Origin: Halomonas dongshanensis
Lineage (GTDB): Bacteria > Pseudomonadota > Gammaproteobacteria > Pseudomonadales > Halomonadaceae
Length of the DNA: 64,000 nt
Direction: 5' to 3'
Assembly: GCF_024790395.1 (NCBI RefSeq)
Contig: NZ_JAJISC010000006.1
Location: forward strand, 238,129-302,128
Shown: positions 35,748-45,029 of the stretch, in pieces
Position numbering within the stretch: the first letter of the stretch is position 1
Layout of the letters: each line of letters opens with the position of its first letter
Translations under genes and position numbers: made by a program
Notes under the pieces: generated by a model
What the model was told of the DNA's origin: nothing
What the model saw: the letters and a program-made list of their open reading frames with translations, nothing else
Databases searched by the model: none

Positions 35748-38700
35748 ATGCCAAAGGATGCGAGATCGATGGATACCCGATCCTCGAATGCCGAGTCTTC
35801 CGATACGACGCCCCAAGACGTCGAGAACCTGGTCAAGGAGAGTACTGCGTTCGAGACCATCAAGCGGCGCCTGGCGAGCCAAGGCAGCGAGCTTGGGGCA
35901 GCGGTGGCTACGCTCAACGCCGAGCGCGCCGAGGTGTTCGGCACCAGCAACATGGCGCTTTTGGGCCGCGCCCGGGTGCGCACTGAGAACAACGCCATAG
36001 CGCGCGACATGGTGCGCATCGGCGAGCAGATACTCTTCGGCTTCAACGTCCAGTTCGGCCTGCGCAAGGCGCTGGCGGCCAGCGACGTCTTTGCGCTCTA
36101 CCACCTCAAAGACGATGACGACGGGCTCGAACTGACCGAAGCGTCGCTCGAGGGAAGCTTTCTCACCGACGAGCAGTTCCTGCGCGATTTCCGTGAGCTA
36201 CAGCAGTACTACAGCCACGCCACCTTGTCACAGCTGGTAACGCTTAACGGCAAACTCTTGGTGGCGTTTCAGATTGGTGAAAAGCTCACCGACCTGCGCG
36301 TGTTTCGCTGGGAGCTCAGCGGCCGGGGCGAGGTGGTGCGCTATATCGATAACCGCGGCGAGCGCGACCTGGTGCTGCCGGAGCGTTTCGCCTTCGCCTG
36401 GCAGAGCGCCGGGCGCGATCTACAGGTGCAGGGGCGGGCGCCGCACCTCAATATTCTCGATACGGTGTTCGTCGACAACCTCGGCGGCAACATCACCTTC
36501 AAGATCGAGAACAACACCAAAAGCGGTGAGGGTATCTTCACCGACCCGGTCGAGTCGGACTCGCAGTCGCTGGATGACGCCACCTTCGAGTACGCCGATC
36601 TCGGTGCGGTGGTGCTGGTGCGTATTCTGCCTTTTAACGAATCCATCTGGCGCTACTACCTGTTCAACCGCAGCGAGCAGCACGTCAAACGCCTCGACGC
36701 CATGGCGGGTTCGGTGGTGGAGCTACCCGAAAACCACGGCCTCATCTTCCCCAACGGCTACTACCTCAACAGCGGTGAGCTAACCACCTTCGACGTGCCC
36801 GAGGAGGATCTGCGTTTCAAGCGCATGATACGCTCGCCCAACGGCGAAGACGTGCTCTACGCCTTCTATGCGGTGAGCACGGGGCAGGTAGTACTCTATC
36901 GCTACAACCTGATTCGCAAGCAGGTCGATACGCCCATGGTGGGCCACGGCGCGGCGGTGCTGGAAAATGGCCATCTGGCGATCTTCTACGCCGAGGATGA
37001 GCCAACGCTGGTGCATCCGATTCAAGTGTGGGCCACGCCCTTCATGTCCGAGCGCTTCCACGCCCAAGAGGCGGTGCGCAACGATACCCCACTTGGGCGT
37101 ATCGGTAATCCAGAACTCGTGCGCGGCATCGCCGAGCTCAACGGCATCGTTCAGCTCGCCGCCGAGCGCGAGGCGACCGAGCGTCACTTCAACGCCATCA
37201 TCCGCCGGGTAGATCGCGCGCTGAACCAGTTCCACTGGGTGGGCGAGGACGACTTCGCCGCCATCCAGAAAGCCCTCGAACAGCTCAAGCACACCGCCGA
37301 GCTGATGCTCGATGAGTACGAGAAAGTCCAGGCCATTCGCGCCCAGACCGCCCAGGCGCTCGATGAGGTCGACAGCGCCCAGGCGACGCTACTGCGTGAG
37401 CTAAAGCCGAGCAGTTGGAAAACGCCGGACCTGTTCGTTACCTATCTTAAAAAGCTGCGCGATCATCGCGGCCGACTGATGGCGCTGGGTGAGCGCCGCT
37501 ATCTCGACCAGGCACGTTTGGCCGAGCTGCAAGCGGCGCTGGACAAGGCCGAGGCCGCGCTCACCGAGCAGACGTTTAGCTTCCTCGCCCAGCCCGAGGC
37601 CCTGGCGGGCTACCGCGAGACGATCCAAGAGATTCAGACCCAGGTGAGCGAGGCGGAGAACCGCAAGGCGCTGGCTTCGTGCGTCGAGCGCTACCGCGAA
37701 CTCACCGCAGGGCTCGATATGATCCAAGGGCTGATCTCCTCCATGCCTGGAGGCGATGCCGTCGAGCAGACCCGTATCACCGAGAATCTCTCGAGCATCT
37801 ACGCGGCGATCAACCAGCAGCGCTCGAAGGCTGAAATTCGCCTGCGCGAGCAGGGCAGTGCCGAAGCCAAAGCGCAGTTCGCCGCCCAGATGCGCCTGTT
37901 CGAGCAGAGCTTGGCCAACGGCGTGGGCGCACTGCACGAGCCCGAGGAGTGCGATCAGCTGATGACGCGCATGCTCGACCAGCTCCAGGAGCTGGAGAGC
38001 CAGTTCGGTGAGTTCGACGAGTTTTTGAACGCTATCCTAGAGCAGCGCGAGAGCGCCCACGAAAGCATCGAAGGCCGTCGCCAGCAACTTCAAGATGCTC
38101 GCCAGCGCCGTGTCACCACGCTTACCGAGGCAAGCCAACGCATTCTGGCTAACGTCACCCGACGCACCGAGCGCTTCGACACCCTAGAAGAGTTGCACAG
38201 CTTCTTCGCCGCCGACGCCATGGTGGGCAAGGTGCGCAGCATGGTGGAGGAGCTGCGCGGCATCAATGCCAACCTCGACGCCGACGATATCGCCGGGCGG
38301 CTGCGCGCCGCTCAGGACGCCGCCCTGCGCAGCGTCCGTGACCGCGCCGATATCTACGAAGAGGGCGGTAATGTCATTCGCCTGGGGCCGCGCCACCGCT
38401 TCAGCGTGAACCAGCAGCATCTGGATTTGACCCTGGTGCCGCGCGACGAGCGCATCATGCTGCACCTGACCGGCACCCAGTACTTCGAGCCCCTCGATGA
38501 CGAGCGCCTGAGCGCGTTGAAACCCTACTGGACGATGTCGTTGCCGTCCGAAAGCCGCACCGTCTACCGCGCCGAATATCTGGCCTATCTGTTCATGGCC
38601 GAACTTTCACGGCCGGGTGCTACGCCGCTCAACGTCGAAGACCTGGAGGAGCTGCAGCGTCAGATCGCCGCCTTTGCCTCGCCGCGCTACCGCGAAGGCT

Positions 38701-40727
38701 ACGAGAAGGGCATTCATGATCATGACGCCGCATTGATCGTGCGCACCCTCTGGCCTGCACGCCAAAGCGCGGGGCTGCTGGCCGTGGCGCCGCAGTCGCG
38801 GGCGCTGGCCATGCTGTTCTGGGCGGATCGTAAAAGCGACGATGAGGCGGCGCGTAACCTGCGCGCCCGCTGCCTTTCGGCGGGGATCTTATGCCGCATC
38901 ATGCAAAGCGAGGAGCTATTGCACGCGCTGATCGACGAGCTCCGTCCGCAGCTAAGCGCCTTCGTCGCCGTCCATGGCCTGCCGGGCACGCCGACCGAAG
39001 AGGCCAGCGCCGCCGAGTTTCTCGCGCGTCAGCTCGCCGAAGAGGGCGATGCTTTTCCGGTGACCCAGTACGCCTACGGCCTGGTCGAGGGCTTTACCAC
39101 CCACATGCAGCGCCAGGGGCACTACGCCCACTTCAAAGAAGCGCTGGCCGTGGTGAAAGGGCAGCCCGGCGCCCGCTGGACAATCACCGCGCACTGGCTC
39201 AAGGCCTACGCTGATCAGGCTGGTCAGCAGGCTGCGCTGCACTACCTGCCCGAGGCTATCGCCATGCTCAATGCAGGTGATCGCTTACTTACATCCGCGC
39301 ACAGCGTCGAGCTTGCCTTCACTGTGAGCGGGCTCTTGGGCCAGCACGAGCGCCTCGACCAGCAGCAGCTTGCGCTTCAGCTCGATGATTTCCAGGCGCG
39401 CTTGCGCCAGCACGAAGAGATCGCCATCCGTGACTGGTCGGCGCTCCAGGCGAGGCGGCAAACGGTGCTCAACGAGCAGCGCGAACGCCTGCGGCTCGAG
39501 GAGTATCTGCCCAAACCCTTGAACTCCTTCGTGCGCAACAAGCTGATCACCGAGAGCTACTTACCCATCATCGGCGACAACCTGGCCAAGCAGATGGGCA
39601 CCGTGGGCGATACGCGACGCAGCGACAACAGTGGGCTGTTGATGATGATTTCGCCGCCTGGCTACGGCAAGACCACGCTGATGGAGTACGTCGCCAACCG
39701 CCTGGGGCTGATCTTCATGAAGATCAACTGCCCGAGCCTTGGGCATGACGTGACCTCGCTGGACCCGGAGTCGGCCACGCACTCCACCGCCCGCGCCGAG
39801 CTCGTCAAGCTCAACCTGGCCTTCGAGATGGGCAACAACGTCATGCTCTATCTCGACGATATCCAGCACACGCATCCGGAGTTTTTGCAGAAATTCATCT
39901 CGCTGTGCGACGGCAGTCGGCGTATCGATGGCGTCTGGAATGGGCGCACCAAGACCTACGACATGCGCGGCAAGCGCTTCTGTATCGCCATGGCGGGCAA
40001 CCCCTATACCGAAAGCGGCGACGTCTTCAAGGTGCCGGACATGCTCGCCAACCGCGCCGACGTCTACAACCTGGGCGATGTGCTCAGCGGCATGGAGGAG
40101 GTCTTCGCGCTCTCCTATATCGAAAACGCCATGAGCGCCAATACGGTGTTGGCGCCGCTTGCCACCCGTGGGCTCGACGATTTCTACCGCTTCGTCGACC
40201 TTGCCCGAGGGCGCGAGGTGCCCAGCACCGACTTCGAGCACGACTACAGCGCCGCCGAGCGCGAAGAGATCATCGCCGTGCTCAACAACCTGTTCAAAGT
40301 GCGCGAAGTGGTACTCAAGGTGAACCAGCAGTACATCGCCTCTAGCGCCCAGGACGATCGCTACCGCACTGAGCCGCCGTTTCGCCTGCAGGGCAGCTAC
40401 CGCAACATGAGCCGCCTGGCGGAGAAGATCTCGCCCATCCTGAGCGACGCCGAGCTCGAAGCGATCATCGACGACCACTACGTCGGCGAGGCGCAGCTTC
40501 TCACCCAGGGCGCCGAGGAGAACCTGCTCAAACTAGGCGAGATTCGCGGCACGCTAAACGACGAGGAGAAAGCCCGCTGGGAGTCGATCAAGCGCGAGTT
40601 CAAACGCCGCCAGCTCACCGGCGGCGACGAGGAGACCGGCGCGCTGGTGGTGCGCCAGCTGAGCTTGATTGCTGAGGGGCTGGGTAATCTACGCCCGGTC
40701 GAGCCGGTGGCGCGCGATGGGCATTGA
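35748..40727 (+). CDS. giant DUF3686-type AAA ATPase ('DNA repair ATPase' annotation family)
   Basis: A 1659-residue protein. The first 480 or so residues (GRARVRTENNAIARDMVRIG, FLTDEQFLRDFRELQQYYSH) resemble the DUF3686 domain found N-terminal to such ATPases. A long helical, coiled-coil-prone part covers about 480-860, and a mixed region leads to an AAA+ domain at about 1260-1480. Walker A is PPGYGKTT near residue 1303, Walker B is VMLYLDDIQ near 1364-1372, and a sensor-like MAGNPYTESGD follows. Databases often call this family a DNA repair ATPase, but I see no nuclease or DNA-binding motif. AGGA precedes the ATG. It is the last gene of the OB-fold-flotillin-ATPase unit, so action at the membrane with the flotillin is as plausible as DNA repair. 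Confidence 0.85.
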   Translation: MPKDARSMDTRSSNAESSDTTPQDVENLVKESTAFETIKRRLASQGSELGAAVATLNAERAEVFGTSNMALLGRARVRTENNAIARDMVRIGEQILFGFNVQFGLRKALAASDVFALYHLKDDDDGLELTEASLEGSFLTDEQFLRDFRELQQYYSHATLSQLVTLNGKLLVAFQIGEKLTDLRVFRWELSGRGEVVRYIDNRGERDLVLPERFAFAWQSAGRDLQVQGRAPHLNILDTVFVDNLGGNITFKIENNTKSGEGIFTDPVESDSQSLDDATFEYADLGAVVLVRILPFNESIWRYYLFNRSEQHVKRLDAMAGSVVELPENHGLIFPNGYYLNSGELTTFDVPEEDLRFKRMIRSPNGEDVLYAFYAVSTGQVVLYRYNLIRKQVDTPMVGHGAAVLENGHLAIFYAEDEPTLVHPIQVWATPFMSERFHAQEAVRNDTPLGRIGNPELVRGIAELNGIVQLAAEREATERHFNAIIRRVDRALNQFHWVGEDDFAAIQKALEQLKHTAELMLDEYEKVQAIRAQTAQALDEVDSAQATLLRELKPSSWKTPDLFVTYLKKLRDHRGRLMALGERRYLDQARLAELQAALDKAEAALTEQTFSFLAQPEALAGYRETIQEIQTQVSEAENRKALASCVERYRELTAGLDMIQGLISSMPGGDAVEQTRITENLSSIYAAINQQRSKAEIRLREQGSAEAKAQFAAQMRLFEQSLANGVGALHEPEECDQLMTRMLDQLQELESQFGEFDEFLNAILEQRESAHESIEGRRQQLQDARQRRVTTLTEASQRILANVTRRTERFDTLEELHSFFAADAMVGKVRSMVEELRGINANLDADDIAGRLRAAQDAALRSVRDRADIYEEGGNVIRLGPRHRFSVNQQHLDLTLVPRDERIMLHLTGTQYFEPLDDERLSALKPYWTMSLPSESRTVYRAEYLAYLFMAELSRPGATPLNVEDLEELQRQIAAFASPRYREGYEKGIHDHDAALIVRTLWPARQSAGLLAVAPQSRALAMLFWADRKSDDEAARNLRARCLSAGILCRIMQSEELLHALIDELRPQLSAFVAVHGLPGTPTEEASAAEFLARQLAEEGDAFPVTQYAYGLVEGFTTHMQRQGHYAHFKEALAVVKGQPGARWTITAHWLKAYADQAGQQAALHYLPEAIAMLNAGDRLLTSAHSVELAFTVSGLLGQHERLDQQQLALQLDDFQARLRQHEEIAIRDWSALQARRQTVLNEQRERLRLEEYLPKPLNSFVRNKLITESYLPIIGDNLAKQMGTVGDTRRSDNSGLLMMISPPGYGKTTLMEYVANRLGLIFMKINCPSLGHDVTSLDPESATHSTARAELVKLNLAFEMGNNVMLYLDDIQHTHPEFLQKFISLCDGSRRIDGVWNGRTKTYDMRGKRFCIAMAGNPYTESGDVFKVPDMLANRADVYNLGDVLSGMEEVFALSYIENAMSANTVLAPLATRGLDDFYRFVDLARGREVPSTDFEHDYSAAEREEIIAVLNNLFKVREVVLKVNQQYIASSAQDDRYRTEPPFRLQGSYRNMSRLAEKISPILSDAELEAIIDDHYVGEAQLLTQGAEENLLKLGEIRGTLNDEEKARWESIKREFKRRQLTGGDEETGALVVRQLSLIAEGLGNLRPVEPVARDGH

Positions 40728-40819
40728 GTACGCATCGATAGGAAGAGCGCTATTAGAAATCGCCATAATGTCAGGCTAGTTAGTCTGCTAATTCAGGCTA
40801 CACTATGCATGCACTCATG

Positions 40820-40849
40820 ACCCGCTGCCCCGGCAGCGGGTCGTTTTTT
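40820..40849 (+). terminator. intrinsic terminator after the AAA ATPase gene
   Basis: ACCCGCTGCC at 40820-40829 pairs with GGCAGCGGGT at 40832-40841, followed by CG and six Ts. It closes the three-gene flotillin unit just before the MFS gene. Confidence 0.85.
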
Positions 40850-40863
40850 GGAAAGGATCGTTC

Positions 40864-42054
40864 ATGTCGACTTCACCGCCTACGCAAGCGCGCTCGGCGA
40901 GCATCTTTCTAGGCGCCGCGCTCGCTTTCATGACTACCATGATGGGCACCACGCTGCCTACGCCTCTCTATCCTATCTACCGCGACGCCATGGGCTTTTC
41001 ACAGCTGATGGTGACGGTGATCTTCGCCGTCTATGCCGCTGGCGTCATCGCGGCACTACTGGTGACTGGCCGCTGGTCCGACCAGCTCGGGCGGCGACCG
41101 CTGCTGTTTGCTGGCCTCGCGCTCTCGGCGATCAGCGATGTGGTGTTCTGGAACGCCGAGGGAATCGGCATGTTGCTAGCCGGACGGGTGCTTTCGGGGC
41201 TCTCCGCCGGTATCTTCACCGGTACCGCGACGGTTGCGGTAATGGAGCTGGCGCCACCTGCCTGGGGGCGTGCCAGCACCCTGATCGCGACGGCTGCCAA
41301 CATGGGCGGACTGGGCCTTGGACCCATTGTGGCTGGCGTATTGGCCACGCTCTTTCCTATGCCGCTGGTGGTGCCCTTTGCGGTGCACTTCGTTCTCGTC
41401 CTGGTGGCCGTGATCTGTATTTGGCGCGCTCCGGAGACGGTTAAGCGCCCAGATAAGATTCGGCTGCGCATACAGGCGCCGAGGATTCCAGCCGAAGTGC
41501 GTTCCGTGTTCTTGCCTGCTTCGATTGCTGCCTTTGCCGGTTTTATGGTCTGCGGTTTCTTCACCGCCTCGGCGCCTTCGATGCTGGGCGGTGAGCTGGG
41601 TTACACCAACCACGCGCTGATCGGCTTCGTTGTGGGGCTTTTGTTCATTGCCTCGACCGTCGGGCAGATCCTGCAGGATCGCTTACCTCAGGCCAAGCGT
41701 TTGCCCATCGGCTGTGCGGTGCTGTTGGTGGGGGTCTTGATCGTTGCCTGGGGCATCGTGGCCGAGGCGCTTTTGGGCTTCGTGCTAGGGGCCATCGTAT
41801 CGGGTATCGGGCAGGGCATCGGCTTTCGTGCGGGCCTTGGGGCGGTGTCATCTGCCAGCGAGAGCAACCACCGCGCCGCCGTGGTATCGACGTTCTTCGT
41901 CGTCGCTTATGTGGCCATTTCGCTGCCGGTCGTCGGTATCGGCCTGCTGGGTAGCATCGCAGGCCAGCAAACCGCAGCGCTGAGCTTTGCTCTTATCGTG
42001 GCGCTACTTAGCTGTATCGCGTTGGGGCTTCTGCTCAAGGGACGTCGCCTGTAA
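40864..42054 (+). CDS. MFS transporter (drug or metabolite exporter)
   Basis: A 396-residue protein with twelve predicted helices. The MFS motif A occurs after helix 2 as GRWSDQLGRRPLLFAGL, and helix 4 has SGLSAGIFTGTATVAVMELA. The pattern resembles the arabinose-efflux/DHA1-like group; no substrate can be named. GGAAAGG lies before the ATG and a terminator just upstream makes it independent of the ATPase gene. It converges on the LysE-type exporter gene, with only 8 bp between the stops. Confidence 0.85.
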   Translation: MSTSPPTQARSASIFLGAALAFMTTMMGTTLPTPLYPIYRDAMGFSQLMVTVIFAVYAAGVIAALLVTGRWSDQLGRRPLLFAGLALSAISDVVFWNAEGIGMLLAGRVLSGLSAGIFTGTATVAVMELAPPAWGRASTLIATAANMGGLGLGPIVAGVLATLFPMPLVVPFAVHFVLVLVAVICIWRAPETVKRPDKIRLRIQAPRIPAEVRSVFLPASIAAFAGFMVCGFFTASAPSMLGGELGYTNHALIGFVVGLLFIASTVGQILQDRLPQAKRLPIGCAVLLVGVLIVAWGIVAEALLGFVLGAIVSGIGQGIGFRAGLGAVSSASESNHRAAVVSTFFVVAYVAISLPVVGIGLLGSIAGQQTAALSFALIVALLSCIALGLLLKGRRL

Positions 42055-42062
42055 GTAAAGGT

Positions 42063-42689
42063 TTACACCGGCTGACGCAGCTTAAGTAGCGACATCCCAA
42101 GCCCAATGAAGGCGCTGCCCAGCACGCGATTGACCAGCCGCCTGCGGCTCGCGGCGCCGAGCCAGCGGGCGAGCTGCTTTGCCAGCGTGCCGTAGCTCAT
42201 CAAGGTGAGAAAAGAGAGCGCCATGAAGGTGCCGACCATGATCGAGAACTGCGGCAGCAGCGCGCGCTGGGTAGTGAGAAACTGCGGAAACAGCGCGGTG
42301 AAAAACAGGATGGCCTTGGGATTGCTCATCGCCACCAAAAGCCCCTCGCTGAACGTGCGCCAGGCGCTAACTGGCGCGCGTTCAGCGTTCGTGGGTACCA
42401 GCGGCAAACGGCTACGCCATTGGCGAATACCGAGATAGATCAAGTAACCCGCACCGCCCAGTTTGAGCAGCGTGAAAAGCGCCTCCGACGCCTTCAACAT
42501 CACTCCAAGCCCCAGTACCGCCGCCCCCGCCAGCAGCAAAAGCCCCGTGATATTGCCCAACGACGACAGCGCCACGCGCCGATACCCTCCCGCCATCCCG
42601 TTACGCACCGCCACTAAAAACGCCGGGCCAGGGCTTAGAATACTCACCAGCGCCGCCGCAATGAAAACGAGCCACGTAGTTAAGGGCAT
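42063..42689 (-). CDS. LysE/RhtB-family amino acid exporter
   Basis: The 208-residue protein has six predicted helices and the LysE family landmarks: LSPGPAFLVAVRNGMAGGYR near the N-terminus and SNPKAILFFTALFPQFL in the middle. Such proteins export homoserine, threonine, lysine or similar amino acids. I chose the ATG at 42689, six bases after AGGAG, over the ATG at 42695, which touches that site. It lies upstream of, and on the same strand as, nothing obviously related; the MocR gene at 43113 is divergent with the DUF1127 gene between them, and MocR regulators often control such exporters. Confidence 0.87.
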   Translation of the reverse strand: MPLTTWLVFIAAALVSILSPGPAFLVAVRNGMAGGYRRVALSSLGNITGLLLLAGAAVLGLGVMLKASEALFTLLKLGGAGYLIYLGIRQWRSRLPLVPTNAERAPVSAWRTFSEGLLVAMSNPKAILFFTALFPQFLTTQRALLPQFSIMVGTFMALSFLTLMSYGTLAKQLARWLGAASRRRLVNRVLGSAFIGLGMSLLKLRQPV

Positions 42690-42766
42690 CAGCATCTCCT
42701 GAGTAATATTTCTGAGCGTTACACCTCACTGTAACGATTGGGTGAGGATCTGCCCACTGGGGCTTG

Positions 42767-42958
42767 TCATGGGCATCTTTTGTCGAAAGAAGTGGAGCGC
42801 CAACAGTGTTTGTGGCCCTCCTTGTGAGCCTGGGCGCGGCTGATGCCGATGTCTCTTAGGAGTCGGTCGTTGAGAGTCAGCAACTGGCGGCGGCTACGGC
42901 GAAGCTCCTGATAGTCGCGCAGTCGATAAAGAAGCCGAGAAAGGCTGAATGGGCGCAT
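42767..42958 (-). CDS. DUF1127 small basic protein
   Basis: A 63-residue protein whose core LTLNDRLLRDIGISRAQAHK is the YjiS-like DUF1127 signature. The arginine-rich N-terminal half (RLRDYQELRRSRRQLL) is typical. Some DUF1127 proteins bind RNA or affect phosphate and virulence traits in alphaproteobacteria; nothing specific can be said here. GGAGGA lies just before the ATG. It is divergent to the MocR gene at 43113. Confidence 0.85.
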   Translation of the reverse strand: MRPFSLSRLLYRLRDYQELRRSRRQLLTLNDRLLRDIGISRAQAHKEGHKHCWRSTSFDKRCP

Positions 42959-43112
42959 GGGTAGTCCTCCGTGATAAGTCCATTCAGGCTACGCAGCGAC
43001 ACTGCTTCAATACAGATATAGATAGAAGTGTTTTAAGGATACAGTTGCGCTATTTTAGTGGGCTGTAAGGTGCCATTGACGCCTAACTGTATGGCCAAGG
43101 AGAAAACGTGCC

Positions 43113-44546
43113 GTGACACGCTATGAACGAGTGGCTGCTGTATTGCGCGAACGTATCGAGCACGGTCTCTATCGCCCTGGAGATCGGCTACCTTCCATCC
43201 GCGCCGTTTGCCAGGAGATGTCTGTCGGGATCTCGACGGCTCAGGCGGCGTATCGTCAGTTGATGGACGCTGCGCTTATCGAATCCAGGCCCAAGTCGGG
43301 TTACTTCGTGCTTTCGGGAGGCGCTCCAAGCGTGCTGCCCTCGGTATCGCGCCCAGCTCAACGGCCGCTCGATGTTTCCCAGTGGGATCAGGTACTCGAA
43401 TTGGTGGCAACTCAGCGCGACGATCATCGACTGCTGTTGGGGCGAGGCATACCTAACCTGGAGTATGCAACGCTCAATCCGCTATCGAAAATTCTCGCTG
43501 GACTGCACCGTCGAACCGAACTGAATGGCTTCAACTACGACAAGCTCAGCGGAAGCCCTGAGCTTCGTCAGCAGGTGGCCAAGTTGGTGGTGGCTTCCAA
43601 CTGTCTGCTACATCCGGATGACATTCTGATTACCACGGGCTGCCAAGAAGCCTTGGCCATTGCGCTTCGCACTCTGACTCAGCCTGGTGACGTGGTCGCG
43701 GTAGATTCGCCAAGCTTCTACGGCACCATGCAGATTCTCAAAGCTAATGGCCTGAAAGCGCTAGAAATACCTACCGACCCCCAAACCGGTATTAGCCTGG
43801 AGGCTTTGGAACTTGCCCTCGAGCAGTGGCCGATTCGGGCGATACAGATTACCCCGACCTTCAATAATCCACTGGGCTATACCATGCCGACAGCGCGCAA
43901 GCGTGCGTTGGTGCAACTGGCGCAGCGCTTCGATGTGGCAATCATCGAAGACGATATCTACGGCGACCTGGCGTTTAGCGCGCCCCGCCCCCCTACTGTA
44001 AAATCTTTTGACGACGATGGCCGAGTGTTGATGTGCAGTGGTTTTTCCAAGACGTTGGGCCCAGGGCTTCGCGTTGGTTGGCTAGCGCCGGGCCGCTATC
44101 GTGATCAGGCGCTGCACATGAAGTACGTCTCCACTGGAGCCTCGGCCACGCTGCCCCAACTGGCGGTGGCGGAGTTCGTTGCCAAAGGATATTTTGATCG
44201 CCACCTGCGCTTCGTGACGCGTCAGTACCAGCGGCAGCGCGATGTCATGATCCAGTGGGTACAGCGCTACTTTCCACAAAGTACTGGCATCAGCTACCCC
44301 CAGGGTGGTTTTCTATTATGGGTAGAGTTGCCCGCCGCCGTGGATTGCGTACGCCTCAACGAACGCCTCGCGGCGCATCGAATCCACGTGGCCCCTGGGT
44401 CGCTGTTTTCCGCCTCAGGCAAGTTTCGTCAATGTTTGCGACTGAACTACGCGTTCACGCTCACACCAGCCATTGAAGAGGCCGTGCGCTGCGTGGGCTC
44501 GCTCGCCGGTACGATGGTCGAGGAGGCCTTGCAGCCGCTCGAGTAA
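43113..44546 (+). CDS. MocR-type GntR regulator with aminotransferase fold
   Basis: A 477-residue regulator with a winged helix at about 1-70 (GDRLPSIRAVCQEMSVGIST) and an aminotransferase domain from about 110. The PLP lysine is in CSGFSKTLGPGLRVGW. The frame starts with GTG at 43113, and AAGGAGA lies 10 bases before it; no better ATG is present. It is one of three MocR-type genes in the window. Its divergent neighbour is the DUF1127 gene, followed by a LysE-type exporter; an amino acid or vitamin B6-linked signal is likely for the family but the target is not shown. Confidence 0.88.
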   Translation: MTRYERVAAVLRERIEHGLYRPGDRLPSIRAVCQEMSVGISTAQAAYRQLMDAALIESRPKSGYFVLSGGAPSVLPSVSRPAQRPLDVSQWDQVLELVATQRDDHRLLLGRGIPNLEYATLNPLSKILAGLHRRTELNGFNYDKLSGSPELRQQVAKLVVASNCLLHPDDILITTGCQEALAIALRTLTQPGDVVAVDSPSFYGTMQILKANGLKALEIPTDPQTGISLEALELALEQWPIRAIQITPTFNNPLGYTMPTARKRALVQLAQRFDVAIIEDDIYGDLAFSAPRPPTVKSFDDDGRVLMCSGFSKTLGPGLRVGWLAPGRYRDQALHMKYVSTGASATLPQLAVAEFVAKGYFDRHLRFVTRQYQRQRDVMIQWVQRYFPQSTGISYPQGGFLLWVELPAAVDCVRLNERLAAHRIHVAPGSLFSASGKFRQCLRLNYAFTLTPAIEEAVRCVGSLAGTMVEEALQPLE

Positions 44547-44739
44547 TTGCCTCCAACTGGATATAAACCAGCGTGTATACGGGCGATAAAATCACGTTGG
44601 TGGCATTTTAAAGATTGTTTGTAAGGTGCTGATTTCGTTGTTCTTTAACAGTTTGCAACTGATCAAAAAATGATCTAAATCGTTGGTGGCTTTTACGCCA
44701 TCTATTTTTTCCTTCTAGATCAATCGTCTACAATTAGAC

Positions 44740-44889
44740 CGTTCCCCGCGCCAGCGGGGATGAACCGTCGAGCGATATCAGCTTCGACGGCCTGGCCACC
44801 CGTTCCCCGCAGGCGCGGGGATGAACCGCTCGGCGGCCTTATGGGGTTACTTAGCCCATGCCGTTCCCCGCAGGCGCGGGGATGAACCG
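44740..44889 (+). CRISPR. three-repeat type I-E-like CRISPR array without cas genes
   Basis: Three 28-base repeats lie at 44740-44767, 44801-44828 and 44862-44889, separated by two unrelated 33-base spacers, so the period is 61 bp, as in type I-E. The repeat begins CGTTCCCCGC and ends GCGGGGATGAACCG, close to the E. coli I-E repeat. All three keep the CCCCGC/GCGGGG stem, but the four-base loop is GCCA in repeat 1 and AGGC in repeats 2 and 3. The roughly 190 bp before repeat 1 (44547-44739) are AT-rich, with a TGATCAAAAAATGATC palindrome near 44660, and could be the leader. After the last repeat (44890-45029) I see no further repeat. No cas gene occurs in this window. Confidence 0.9.
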
Positions 44890-45029
44890 TAGATAGGTAA
44901 CGCTAGAGGCTGACATGGATGCCTTTCGCTTTAGGCGTCAAGGTTAGAAATTCGTCGAGTATTCAAACAGCGCCATCCTCTGATGCATATCGGCACTATT
45001 ATCTGGATGGGCTAGTACATCACTCACCC

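Noticed and set aside
39561..40478. Minus-strand open frame of 305 codons inside the AAA ATPase gene
   Set aside because: It lies opposite the AAA domain that carries clear Walker motifs; composition fits a shadow frame.
41031..41613. Minus-strand open frames inside the MFS gene
   Set aside because: Shadow frames opposite a clear twelve-helix transporter.
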